From NCBI GenBank assembly GCA_900549045.1, contig URNE01000133.1, forward strand, positions 1 through 6,698: a DNA stretch of 6,698 nucleotides, given 5' to 3'. The notes below the pieces were generated by a model. That model saw only the letters and a program-made list of their open reading frames with translations. It did not search any database and had not been told where the DNA came from. The position numbers and the translations under genes were made by a program. Below are positions 1 through 6,697 of this stretch, piece by piece (position 1 is the stretch's first letter; the number at the start of each line of letters is the position of its first letter). The DNA is from an uncultured bacterium (GTDB lineage Bacteria; Verrucomicrobiota; Lentisphaeria; Victivallales; UBA1829).

Positions 1-3
1 CCG

Positions 4-813
4 ATGCTCATAACCAGCGTCAAAAACCCGAAAATCAAACGGGTATGCGCCCTCCGCGAACGCCGCGAACGCGACCGCGAAGGCGTAACCGTTCTCGAAG
101 GATACCGCGAACTCTCCCGCTCCATGGATGCGGGAATCAGGCTCACTGAACTCTACCACTGTCCGGAACTTTACCTCGGCGAACACGAAGGCGAACTCAT
201 CGCCCGCGCCGAAGCCCAGGGCGCGGAAATCTACGAAACCAACGCCGACGCTCTCGTCAAAATGGCGTACCGCGACCGCCCCGAAGGACTCATCGCGCTC
301 GCACAGATGCGCCACAAGGGACTCGATGAAATGCCCGTCGTCCCCAACGGACTCTATCTCGTCGCGGAAACCATCGAGAAGCCCGGAAACCTCGGGTCCA
401 TGCTCCGCAGCGCGGACGCCGTCGGCGCAACCGGCATGATCATCTGCAACCGTCAGACCGACGTGTTCAACCCCAACTGCATCCGCGCCAGCACCGGCGC
501 GATCTTCTCCGTCCCGCTCGCCGAAACCAGCAGCGAAGAGGCCGTGGAATGGTTCCGGAAAAACAACATCCGCACGCTCGCCGCAAGCCCTCACTCGCAC
601 GAGACCTACACCGACGTCGACATGACCCGGGGCATCGCGGTCGTTGTCGGCGCGGAACAGTACGGACTCACCGAATACTGGATGAAAAACGCGGATATCG
701 GCGTGGTCATCCCGATGCTCGGACGCATGGATTCCCTGAACGTCGCGACAGCCGCCACCATTCTCCTCTATGAAGCCGCGCGTCAGCGCAAGTGGAAATC
801 CTCTCGGGCATAA
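4..813 (+). CDS. SpoU/TrmH-family RNA 2'-O-methyltransferase
   Basis: Predicted SAM-dependent methyltransferase of the SPOUT (SpoU/TrmH) class, which places a methyl group on a ribose 2'-OH of rRNA or tRNA in the cytoplasm. The N-terminal part (about residues 1-100) has the usual substrate-binding start, ITSVKNPKIK, then a basic Arg/Glu-rich stretch and LEGYREL. The catalytic knot follows with all three family motifs: motif 1 at about 125-142 (EKPGNLGSMLRSADAVGA, with Asn129 and Arg135), motif 2 at 214-221 (VVGAEQYG, with Glu218), and motif 3 at 236-260 (IPMLGRMDSLNVATAATILL). The 269-residue length is normal for the family. The ATG at position 4 was chosen because the protein then begins exactly where relatives begin; its ribosome binding site lies left of the window. 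The sequence does not tell which RNA base is modified, so no symbol is given. It is the first visible gene of a plus-strand run; its stop codon overlaps the Shine-Dalgarno sequence of the next gene. Confidence 0.93.
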   Translation: MLITSVKNPKIKRVCALRERRERDREGVTVLEGYRELSRSMDAGIRLTELYHCPELYLGEHEGELIARAEAQGAEIYETNADALVKMAYRDRPEGLIALAQMRHKGLDEMPVVPNGLYLVAETIEKPGNLGSMLRSADAVGATGMIICNRQTDVFNPNCIRASTGAIFSVPLAETSSEEAVEWFRKNNIRTLAASPHSHETYTDVDMTRGIAVVVGAEQYGLTEYWMKNADIGVVIPMLGRMDSLNVATAATILLYEAARQRKWKSSRA

Positions 814-822
814 GGAGCAGAT

Positions 823-3168
823 ATGGCTGTTTCCCGCATTCTCAAATCCGGCTGGCGATTCAAGTTCGCCGACGACCCCTCTTTTGCCGCGCCGTCGTTC
901 GACGACTCCGCCTGGCAGCCCGTCACCATTCCGCATGACTGGGCTGTCCGCGGCCCGTTCGACAAAAAAAACGACCTCTATTCCACCCGCATCGTCCAGG
1001 ATGGCGAAACCGCCGAAACGCTTCACTACGGACGCACCGGCGGCCTCCCACACATCGGCGTCGGCTGGTACCGTCTCCGATTCACACCGGAAGAAAATCA
1101 GCGCGGAAAATGCTTCTTCCTCGAATTCGACGGCGTCATGAGCCGCTCCACGGTTTATGTGAACGGACACGATGCGGGCGGACGCCCCTATGGCTACACA
1201 TCGTTTCAGCTCGACGTCTCCCGCTTTGTCGAATTCGGCAGAGAAAATGCCGTCGCCGTGCGGGTCGCGAATCCCGAACAGGCGTCCCGCTGGTATCCCG
1301 GCGCGGGAATCTACCGCGAAGCGCGACTCGTCGTCGCAGAACCCGAACACTTCCTCTATTCCGGCATCCGCATCTTCAACCGCGCGGCCGATCCGGATGC
1401 AAAAACCGCGGAAGTCTGCGTTCAGACTGAACACAGCGGCGAAAACTGCGAAACTCTGCTCACCGTCTCCGACTCCGCCGGAAACGAGCTCTTCCGCACA
1501 CAGTTTGCCGGGAACGAAACAGCATTCCCCCTCTCCGGACTCCGCTTCTGGTCTCCCGAAACGCCGGAGCTTTACACCTTCCGCTTCACGCTCCTCAAAG
1601 ACGGCGCGGTGAAGGACGAACGCTCCGTCGACTACGGTTTCCGCACTGTCCGTTTCGATGCGGAAAAAGGGATGTTCCTGAACGGCAAACCCTATTACCT
1701 CAAAGGAGTCTGTCTGCATCACGACCTCGGTCCGCTCGGCGCGGCGTTTTCGCTTCCCGCGGTCAGACGCCAGCTCCGCCTCCTGAAGAGTATCGGCTGC
1801 AACGCCATCCGCACCTCGCACAACCCGCAGGATCCGAAATTTCTCGACCTCTGCGACCGCATGGGATTCGCCGTGCTCGATGAGGCGTTCGACGCATGGA
1901 AAAACGGAAAAATCATCAACGACTACAGCTCCCTCTATCCCGAATGGCACAAGAGCGACCTCGTCGACCTGATCCGCCGCGACCGCAATCACCCCTCGGT
2001 CATCATGTGGAGCATCGGCAACGAAATCAACGAACAGAGCGAGCCGGACGGATGGAAAGTCGCCGCGGAACTTGCCGCCATCGCACACGCCGCCGACCCG
2101 ACCCGTCCCGTCACAGCCGGACTCGACCGCCCCGACGACGCGATGAAAAACAACTTTCCGCCCGCGCTCGACGTCATCGGCTGGAACTACAAGCCGCACC
2201 GCTACCCCGAACTCCACGCGAAATACCCGCATATCCCGCAGTACGGCAGCGAAACGGCGTCCACAATCAGCACGCGCGGCGAATACTTCTTCCCCGTCGA
2301 ATCCGGCCCCGAATGGCGTCTCCATGAAAATCTCCAGTGCTCCTCCTACGACCTCGAATTCCCTCCGTGGGCAAGCACCCCCGACCGCGAATTCGAAATG
2401 CAGGACGCCTGCAAATGGATCTTCGGCGAATTCGTCTGGACCGGCTTCGATTATCTCGGCGAACCCACCCCCTACAACGCTCACTGGCCCGCGCACGCAT
2501 CCTACTTCGGAATCTACGACCTCGCCGGGCTCCCCAAAGACCGCGCATGGCTCTACCGCGCACGCTGGACCGCCGCGCCCGTTCTCCACATCCTCCCGCA
2601 CTGGACCTGGCCCGGGCGCGAAGGGCTCGACACGCCCGTCCACGTCTATACGAACTTCGACCGCGTCGAACTTTTCCTCAACGGCAAATCCGCAGGAGTC
2701 CGCACGCGCGGCAAATCCAGCTGGCGGCTTGTCTGGAACGACATTGTCTATCAGCCGGGCGAACTCACAGCCGTTGCACTCGCACCGGACGGCTCCGAGC
2801 TCGCCCGCGAAACAGTCCGCACAGCCTCCGCCTCCGCAGCTCTCGCGCTTTCCGCCGACCGGACCGAACTCGCGGCCGATGGAGAAGACCTCGCATTCAT
2901 CTCCGTCTCCATCGTTGACAAAGACGGCACGCTTCAGCCGTCCGCGGAACATTCCGTGCGTTTTGAAGTGACAGGAGCCGGCTCCTTCGCCGCCGCGGGA
3001 AACGGCGACTCCACCTCTACCGAACTCTTCTGCGCGGGATCCATAAAAGCCTTCCACGGACAGTGCGTCTGCATCGTCCGCGCCGGAACCGCTCCCGGAC
3101 GCCTGCGTCTGACCGCAAACGCGGAAGGACTGCCCCCCGCTGAAATGGAGCTGGAAGTGAAAAAATGA
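823..3168 (+). CDS. Glycoside hydrolase family 2 enzyme (beta-galactosidase-like), cytoplasmic
   Basis: A retaining exo-acting glycosidase of family GH2; beta-galactosidase is the commonest activity, but beta-glucuronidase, beta-mannosidase and others share the fold, so the substrate is open. Domain order: jelly-roll sugar-binding domain (about 5-172, with IPHDWAV and GVGWYRLRF), Ig-like domain (about 178-275, ending WSPETPELY...YGFRTV), TIM barrel (about 280-580), then two C-terminal beta modules: DUF4982-like (about 600-665, VHVYTNFDRVELFLNGKS) and GH2_C5-like (about 675-780). Catalytic residues are visible: acid/base Glu401 in SIGNEIN and nucleophile Glu477 in YGSET; TSHNP at 331-335 is the usual active-site loop. 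The start ATG follows AAGGAG (812-817) with five bases between, and this site overlaps the TAA of the upstream gene, so the two are co-transcribed. There is no signal peptide or membrane segment, unlike many gut-type GH2 enzymes, so it should cleave oligosaccharides after uptake. The stop overlaps the next start. Confidence 0.93.
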   Translation: MAVSRILKSGWRFKFADDPSFAAPSFDDSAWQPVTIPHDWAVRGPFDKKNDLYSTRIVQDGETAETLHYGRTGGLPHIGVGWYRLRFTPEENQRGKCFFLEFDGVMSRSTVYVNGHDAGGRPYGYTSFQLDVSRFVEFGRENAVAVRVANPEQASRWYPGAGIYREARLVVAEPEHFLYSGIRIFNRAADPDAKTAEVCVQTEHSGENCETLLTVSDSAGNELFRTQFAGNETAFPLSGLRFWSPETPELYTFRFTLLKDGAVKDERSVDYGFRTVRFDAEKGMFLNGKPYYLKGVCLHHDLGPLGAAFSLPAVRRQLRLLKSIGCNAIRTSHNPQDPKFLDLCDRMGFAVLDEAFDAWKNGKIINDYSSLYPEWHKSDLVDLIRRDRNHPSVIMWSIGNEINEQSEPDGWKVAAELAAIAHAADPTRPVTAGLDRPDDAMKNNFPPALDVIGWNYKPHRYPELHAKYPHIPQYGSETASTISTRGEYFFPVESGPEWRLHENLQCSSYDLEFPPWASTPDREFEMQDACKWIFGEFVWTGFDYLGEPTPYNAHWPAHASYFGIYDLAGLPKDRAWLYRARWTAAPVLHILPHWTWPGREGLDTPVHVYTNFDRVELFLNGKSAGVRTRGKSSWRLVWNDIVYQPGELTAVALAPDGSELARETVRTASASAALALSADRTELAADGEDLAFISVSIVDKDGTLQPSAEHSVRFEVTGAGSFAAAGNGDSTSTELFCAGSIKAFHGQCVCIVRAGTAPGRLRLTANAEGLPPAEMELEVKK

Positions 3169-4064
3169 ACAATCCGTTTCCCCTCCATGTGAAAACCATT
3201 GGAATCGCCGCTCCGGCAAGCGGTGCCGACCGTTCCCGCTACGAAGCCTCCCGCAAACTGCTGGACTCCTTCGGCATCCGCATCATCGAGGGAAAACATC
3301 TGTTCGAAACACCCGCCCCGGACACTCCGGCCTATCTTTCCGCCTCCGACGATGCGCGCGCGGAAGATCTGAACTCCATGATCCGCAATCCGGACATCGA
3401 CCTGATTCTCTGTCTGCGCGGCGGCTACGGATCCATGCGGCTGCTCGAAAAGCTCGACTGGGACACGCTGCGGCAGCGCGACCTCCCGGTCGTCGGATTC
3501 AGCGACATCACCGCGCTGCACCTTGCAATGCGTTCCCGTGCCGCCGGAATCCCCGTCGCCGGACAGATGGCCGCCCGGCTCGCCGAAGCGCTTGCCGATG
3601 AGACCACCCGCCTCTCCTTCCGCCGCGCACTCAGCACCGCCTTCCACGGCAAATTCGCCGCCGGCAACCCCGTTCCCCTGACGGTTCTGAAGGACGGTTC
3701 TGCGCACGGGCCGCTCATTCCGGTCAATCTGACACTTCTTACCTCCCTTTGCGGAACCCCGTGGCTCCCCGACCTCTCCGGCACGCTTCTTGTGCTCGAA
3801 GATATCGGCGAACCGATCCGCAAACTCGACCGTCATCTCACTCAGCTTGCCCTCGCCGGAATTCCGCAGCGCATCGCCGGACTCGTCTTCGCGCAATTCA
3901 CCGACTGCGGCGACGCAGCGGAACGTCTGAATCTCTTCCGCAATTTTGCCGGAACGGTCCGCGGTCCCGTCCTGTCCGGTCTGCCGTTCGGACACGACCT
4001 TCCCTCCTTCTCTTTCGTCTACGGCGAACGCGCGGAAATCCGCGGCGGGAACTTTTACGTATGA
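3165..4064 (+). CDS. ldcA: LD-carboxypeptidase, peptidase family S66
   Basis: Cytoplasmic serine peptidase that removes the terminal D-Ala from tetrapeptide stems during peptidoglycan recycling. The N-terminal half carries GIAAPAS (13-19) and LRGGYGSMRLL (84-94). The nucleophile elbow is GFSDIT with Ser113, and the other triad members are Glu212 in VLEDIGE and His277 in LPFGHDLPS. The Ser-to-His spacing (164) equals my recollection of the Escherichia coli enzyme (Ser106, His270). The 299-residue length is typical. The start is the ATGA overlap with the GH2 stop, preceded by GGAAG (3153-3157) at seven bases, which implies translational coupling. One oddity is in the usual GPLxGGNL segment: the two glycines are Pro186-Val187 here (GPLIPVNLTLL). 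Family S66 also includes MccF-type microcin immunity peptidases; the overall pattern and the recycling-type motifs favour LD-carboxypeptidase. No signal peptide is seen. Confidence 0.9.
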   Translation: MNNPFPLHVKTIGIAAPASGADRSRYEASRKLLDSFGIRIIEGKHLFETPAPDTPAYLSASDDARAEDLNSMIRNPDIDLILCLRGGYGSMRLLEKLDWDTLRQRDLPVVGFSDITALHLAMRSRAAGIPVAGQMAARLAEALADETTRLSFRRALSTAFHGKFAAGNPVPLTVLKDGSAHGPLIPVNLTLLTSLCGTPWLPDLSGTLLVLEDIGEPIRKLDRHLTQLALAGIPQRIAGLVFAQFTDCGDAAERLNLFRNFAGTVRGPVLSGLPFGHDLPSFSFVYGERAEIRGGNFYV

Positions 4065-4074
4065 CGGCGTGTCA

Positions 4075-4099
4075 ATTCCTCATTGTACAAGGAGGGAAT
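4075..4099 (+). promoter_or_regulatory. Shine-Dalgarno sequence of dsbD inside a potential hairpin
   Basis: The strong ribosome binding site AAGGAGGG (4089-4096) decides the dsbD start: it sits seven bases before ATG 4104, whereas the in-frame TTG at 4083 lies upstream of it and would have no site. The preceding bases ATTCCTC (4075-4081) can pair with GAGG-G-AAT (4092-4099), giving a seven-pair stem with one bulged G and a ten-base loop that itself contains the palindrome TTGTACAA (4083-4090). The stem would cover most of the Shine-Dalgarno sequence. The pairing is seen directly; any control of translation is inference, and the stem is short enough to be chance. Confidence 0.35.
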
Positions 4100-4103
4100 C
4101 ACC

Positions 4104-5585
4104 ATGAAAATCCGCACTTTTTTTCTGCTGTTCATTCTGTCCGTCTCCGTCTTTGCCGCTCAGCCGTTCCGCTGGAGCTGGAAAATGGAAAACGGCACGC
4201 TTTCCGTCACTCTTCAGACGGCGCCTGGCGCATATGTCTATCAAAAATCAACGGAGCTCGCCTTTGACGGATCAGCCCCCGTCATTTCCCCGAAAGCACA
4301 GGAACACGATGATGAAATCATAGGCAGAACTGCCATTTTCGAGGGCAAACACACCTGGCGGTTCGCTCCGTCAAAAGTGACGGACGGCATCCTCAAAGTC
4401 TCCTGGCAGGGCTGTCATGAAACGAATTGCTTTCTTCCGGAATCCGTCACCCGTCAGATTTCTCCCGGCAGCTCCGGCACGCTTTATCCGCCGGACGAAT
4501 CCGCCTCCGCCGGGTCGGCCGGTCTTTTCCCCGGCGTCAAAATCGAGCGCACCGCATTCGGCTACCGCAATGCGGAGGAGTTCGCCGCGTTTCTGGAAGG
4601 ACGCGATCCGGGATTCACCGGCTTTGCCGGAAAAGGAACCGCGCTCGTGCTTCTGCTGACGCTTCTCGGCGGACTCGCTCTCAACTTCACTCCGTGTGTT
4701 CTGCCGATGATTCCAATCAATCTTGCGATCATCGGCGCGGATACCGGCGACCGCCGGAAGGCGCTCGCGCGCGGTTTCGTATACGCGGCCGGAATTGCGG
4801 CGGCATACGGCTGCCTCGGAGTCGCCGCCGTGCTCGGCGGAGCGACTTTCGGCACGCTGAGCGCTCTCTGGTATTTCAATTTCGGTGCGGCGCTCGTCTT
4901 TCTCTTCCTCGGACTCTCGATGTTCGGCGTCTTCACAATTGATTTTTCGCGTTTCGGCGGCGGAATCCGCACCCCGTCGACAGCGCGTCTGGCGGGAGTG
5001 TTTCTGCTCGGCGGTCTCTCCGCGCTTCTTGCCGGCGCCTGCGTCGCCCCGGTCGTAATTGCGGTTCTGCTTCATGCCGCGAACCGTTATGCCGCCGGAT
5101 ACCCCGTCGCGCTCCTTCTTCCGTTTCTCCTCGGAATCGGAATGGGACTTCCCTGGCCGTTTGCCGCCGCCGGACTGGCGCGTCTCCCGAAACCGGGAAT
5201 GTGGATGGTTCGAGTCAAACAGGCCTTCGGCGTGCTGATCGTGCTGATCGGACTCTATTACGGCTGGCTCGGTCTGCGCCTTCTGCTTCCGGAGCGCTCC
5301 GCATCGTCCGCTCCCTCGCCCGCCCTGACGGCGAGTCTGACGTCGGCGTTTCGGGAATCCGCACGGAACGGCAAGCCGGTTCTGATCGACTTCCGCGCCG
5401 ACTGGTGCAAGAACTGCAAAGCGATGGAACTCGGACCGCTCCGTAACTCCCGCGTCCGTTCCCAGCTCCGGAATTTCAACCTTGTAGAACTTGACGTCAC
5501 CCGAGTTTCCGCCCCGGAAGTCAAAGCCGTCATGACCCGCTTCGGCGTCTCCGGCCTCCCCGCCTTCGTCATTGCCAAACAGTGA
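4104..5585 (+). CDS. dsbD: DsbD-like thiol:disulfide interchange protein, short C-terminus
   Basis: Inner-membrane transporter that takes electrons from cytoplasmic thioredoxin and delivers them to periplasmic disulfide isomerases or reductases. Layout: signal peptide 1-19 (basic start, hydrophobic core, cleavage near VFAA-Q); periplasmic alpha domain (about 20-125) with the redox pair Cys104 and Cys109 in GCHETNCFLP; hydrophobic beta domain (about 178-395) with six to eight membrane segments and paired cysteines Cys198 (NFTPCVLPMIP) and Cys313 (AGACVAPVV); thioredoxin-like gamma domain (about 408-493) with the active site WCKNC (Cys435, Cys438) and cis-proline Pro486 in SGLPAF. All six functional cysteines are present. 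ATG 4104 is preferred over TTG 4083 because of the AAGGAGGG before it and because a proper signal peptide then starts at once. The protein stops seven residues after the cis-proline, so the last strand and helix of the thioredoxin fold are missing. It is the last gene of the plus-strand run, 39 bases after ldcA. Confidence 0.9.
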   Translation: MKIRTFFLLFILSVSVFAAQPFRWSWKMENGTLSVTLQTAPGAYVYQKSTELAFDGSAPVISPKAQEHDDEIIGRTAIFEGKHTWRFAPSKVTDGILKVSWQGCHETNCFLPESVTRQISPGSSGTLYPPDESASAGSAGLFPGVKIERTAFGYRNAEEFAAFLEGRDPGFTGFAGKGTALVLLLTLLGGLALNFTPCVLPMIPINLAIIGADTGDRRKALARGFVYAAGIAAAYGCLGVAAVLGGATFGTLSALWYFNFGAALVFLFLGLSMFGVFTIDFSRFGGGIRTPSTARLAGVFLLGGLSALLAGACVAPVVIAVLLHAANRYAAGYPVALLLPFLLGIGMGLPWPFAAAGLARLPKPGMWMVRVKQAFGVLIVLIGLYYGWLGLRLLLPERSASSAPSPALTASLTSAFRESARNGKPVLIDFRADWCKNCKAMELGPLRNSRVRSQLRNFNLVELDVTRVSAPEVKAVMTRFGVSGLPAFVIAKQ

Positions 5586-5628
5586 AAAATTGGTTCGTGC
5601 ATTTGCTGTTACAGAGGCGAAACGATGA
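5572..5628 (+). other. Possible out-of-frame 3' end of dsbD
   Basis: In the reading frame one base downstream of dsbD, the bases from 5572 encode LPNSEKLVRAFAVTEAKR and then stop at TGA 5626-5628. Joined after GLPAFV this gives the strand, turn and strand pattern expected right after the cis-proline of a thioredoxin-like gamma domain. A single extra base or a two-base loss near 5571 would explain the early dsbD stop at 5585. The stretch is short, lacks the usual Gly of the RxxG turn and still lacks most of the final helix, so coincidence remains possible. Confidence 0.3.
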
Positions 5629-5790
5629 TCCGACCCCAAAACATTGAACGCATTATTGGCGCATGAAATGAACCCGGCATGCAGTATCGGCAGTGTCCCG
5701 AGCCTGAAGAATCATGAAAATCTGCCGGAAGACGCCAAGACCCGTAGTTTATGCCCTGGCCCGTCGAAGAGATGAAATGTCATCGTTTCG
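5618..5790. repeat. 11-base perfect inverted repeat flanking the convergent-gene spacer
   Basis: CGAAACGATGA at 5618-5628 and its exact reverse complement TCATCGTTTCG at 5780-5790 bound a 151-base interior. The right arm contains the stop codon of the minus-strand nuclease gene (reading ...AAACGATGA), and the left arm ends at the TGA closing the out-of-frame dsbD continuation. No target-site duplication is visible outside the arms and no transposase is present. The interior shows no supported gene, only a 35-codon reading frame at 5668-5775 without a ribosome binding site. Confidence 0.4.
5765..5790. terminator. Weak stem-loop at the end of the minus-strand nuclease gene
   Basis: CGAAGAGATGA (5765-5775) and TCATCGTTTCG (5780-5790) form an imperfect hairpin with nine Watson-Crick pairs, one G-T pair, one mismatch and a four-base loop (AATG). 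It lies across the stop of the minus-strand gene and between two convergent genes, where a terminator is expected. Neither side is followed by a clear T-run, so a standard intrinsic terminator is not shown. The right arm is shared with the longer-range inverted repeat, so the two structures would compete. Confidence 0.25.
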
Positions 5791-6697
5791 GCTTTGCAAG
5801 TTTATAAAGAAAAGATTTCAACTCGGCAAAAATTTCCGGATCTTCGAGCTCTTCCCACGAATATTTTTTCAATTTCTCAAAATTGAAGTGATCTTCCGCC
5901 GCAACGACCCAGATACCCTCCATGCTGACAAGCCCCACGCCGTTCGTTCCCAGGCGCATCGCGTAAGATTTTGCCTGTCCGAAATCCTCAAGCAGCTGTT
6001 TTTTTGTCGGAATGCGATACTTGGCCTCCCAAATGAAATCGGCATGTTCTCCGCCGTTTTTCCCGGACGCATGGAGCGCATAATCGGGATAATAACGGAT
6101 GCCGCGCCCCATCCGGATCGGAAATTGCCGGACAAATTCTTTTTTAATGTTGTATCCGAGCTTTTCCAACAGAGGATTCAGCAGCATTTCCTCGATATCT
6201 TTTTCCGTCTGCAAATCTTCCCGGTAGAACTGGGAATACAGCGGAGGATTTGGCAGTTTGTTCAAATCAAAGCGAGGATCCCGCTGCTTGATCATGCGTT
6301 TCAGAGCCTCATATTCCTCACAAGTCACAGGTTTTCCGTTTACCCCTTGCATGTGCGCCTTGACCAACGGCTTTTTTCCCCAGACAGGATCATGCAGCAG
6401 AGCGTTGAAATAGAGATAAGGAATTTTGATCGGATGACTCAAATACACTTTCCCAGGATAGTAATGGAACGGATCATCGAATCCCGGCGACACCGCCCTC
6501 CATACACTGCCAATCCGGCTGAAGGGAGTCGTTTCATAGACAAGAACAATATCCCCCGGAAGCATTTCCTCATTCCCCTGCCATGCAGTAATTTCTGAAT
6601 CTGCAAGAGGTTTAGAAAGATAATATTCCACATCTCCTTCATTTGCCCCGACAATATAAATTCTGTTTGCTTCCGTCAAGTCTGAAACCAAAAAATT
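5780..6697 (-). CDS. EVE/PUA-like and HsdR N-terminal-type PD-(D/E)XK nuclease fusion, 5' end not visible
   Basis: Predicted two-domain nuclease. Numbering is from the first TTG (6691). Residues about 11-132 resemble an EVE/PUA-like module, a class known to read modified bases: W37 then MLPGDIVLVYETTPFSRIGSVWRA (about 43-66), a HPIKI segment (86-90) and GKPVTCEEYEAL (119-130). After a Pro-rich linker (about 137-152), residues 155-268 match the HsdR_N nuclease pattern: helix TEKDIEEMLLNPLLEKLGY (162-180), Asp203 in YYPDYAL, Glu222-x-Lys224 in IWEAKY, and Gln239 in FGQAKSYA. This is a complete PD-(D/E)XK active site followed by QxxxY. No helicase or methyltransferase domain is in the visible part. 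The frame stays open to the window edge, no ribosome binding site is visible before TTG 6691, and the true start may lie further right. G+C and codon choice are lower than in the left-hand genes, which suggests acquisition. Domain assignment is from motif recognition; modification-dependent restriction is inference. Confidence 0.68.
   Translation of the reverse strand, partial: NFLVSDLTEANRIYIVGANEGDVEYYLSKPLADSEITAWQGNEEMLPGDIVLVYETTPFSRIGSVWRAVSPGFDDPFHYYPGKVYLSHPIKIPYLYFNALLHDPVWGKKPLVKAHMQGVNGKPVTCEEYEALKRMIKQRDPRFDLNKLPNPPLYSQFYREDLQTEKDIEEMLLNPLLEKLGYNIKKEFVRQFPIRMGRGIRYYPDYALHASGKNGGEHADFIWEAKYRIPTKKQLLEDFGQAKSYAMRLGTNGVGLVSMEGIWVVAAEDHFNFEKLKKYSWEELEDPEIFAELKSFLYKLAKPKR

Noticed and set aside
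2934..3995. Long open frame on the minus strand opposite the GH2 end and ldcA
   Set aside because: It lies antisense to two well-recognised proteins, has low-complexity Gly/Glu/Arg composition typical of shadow frames in G+C-rich DNA, and no ribosome binding site or family motif.
4083..4103. TTG at 4083 as the dsbD start
   Set aside because: The strong AAGGAGGG site lies downstream of this TTG and is correctly spaced from ATG 4104, which also gives a standard signal peptide at once.
4371..5639. Long minus-strand open frame opposite dsbD
   Set aside because: It is charged, repetitive and motif-free, and fully antisense to a protein with all DsbD cysteines in place.
5668..5775. Small 35-codon plus-strand frame in the spacer
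   Set aside because: No ribosome binding site, no hydrophobic segment or known motif, and length expected by chance.
5586..5779. Possible tRNA, small RNA or CRISPR-like repeats in the spacer
   Set aside because: I found no cloverleaf, no regular direct repeat series and no strong hairpin followed by a T-run; only a short GCAGTRTC doublet at about 5681-5697, too small to interpret.
5714..6598. Plus-strand open frame opposite the nuclease gene
   Set aside because: It is antisense to a protein with a recognisable PD-(D/E)XK active site; its own translation shows no family pattern and there is no Shine-Dalgarno sequence before its ATG.
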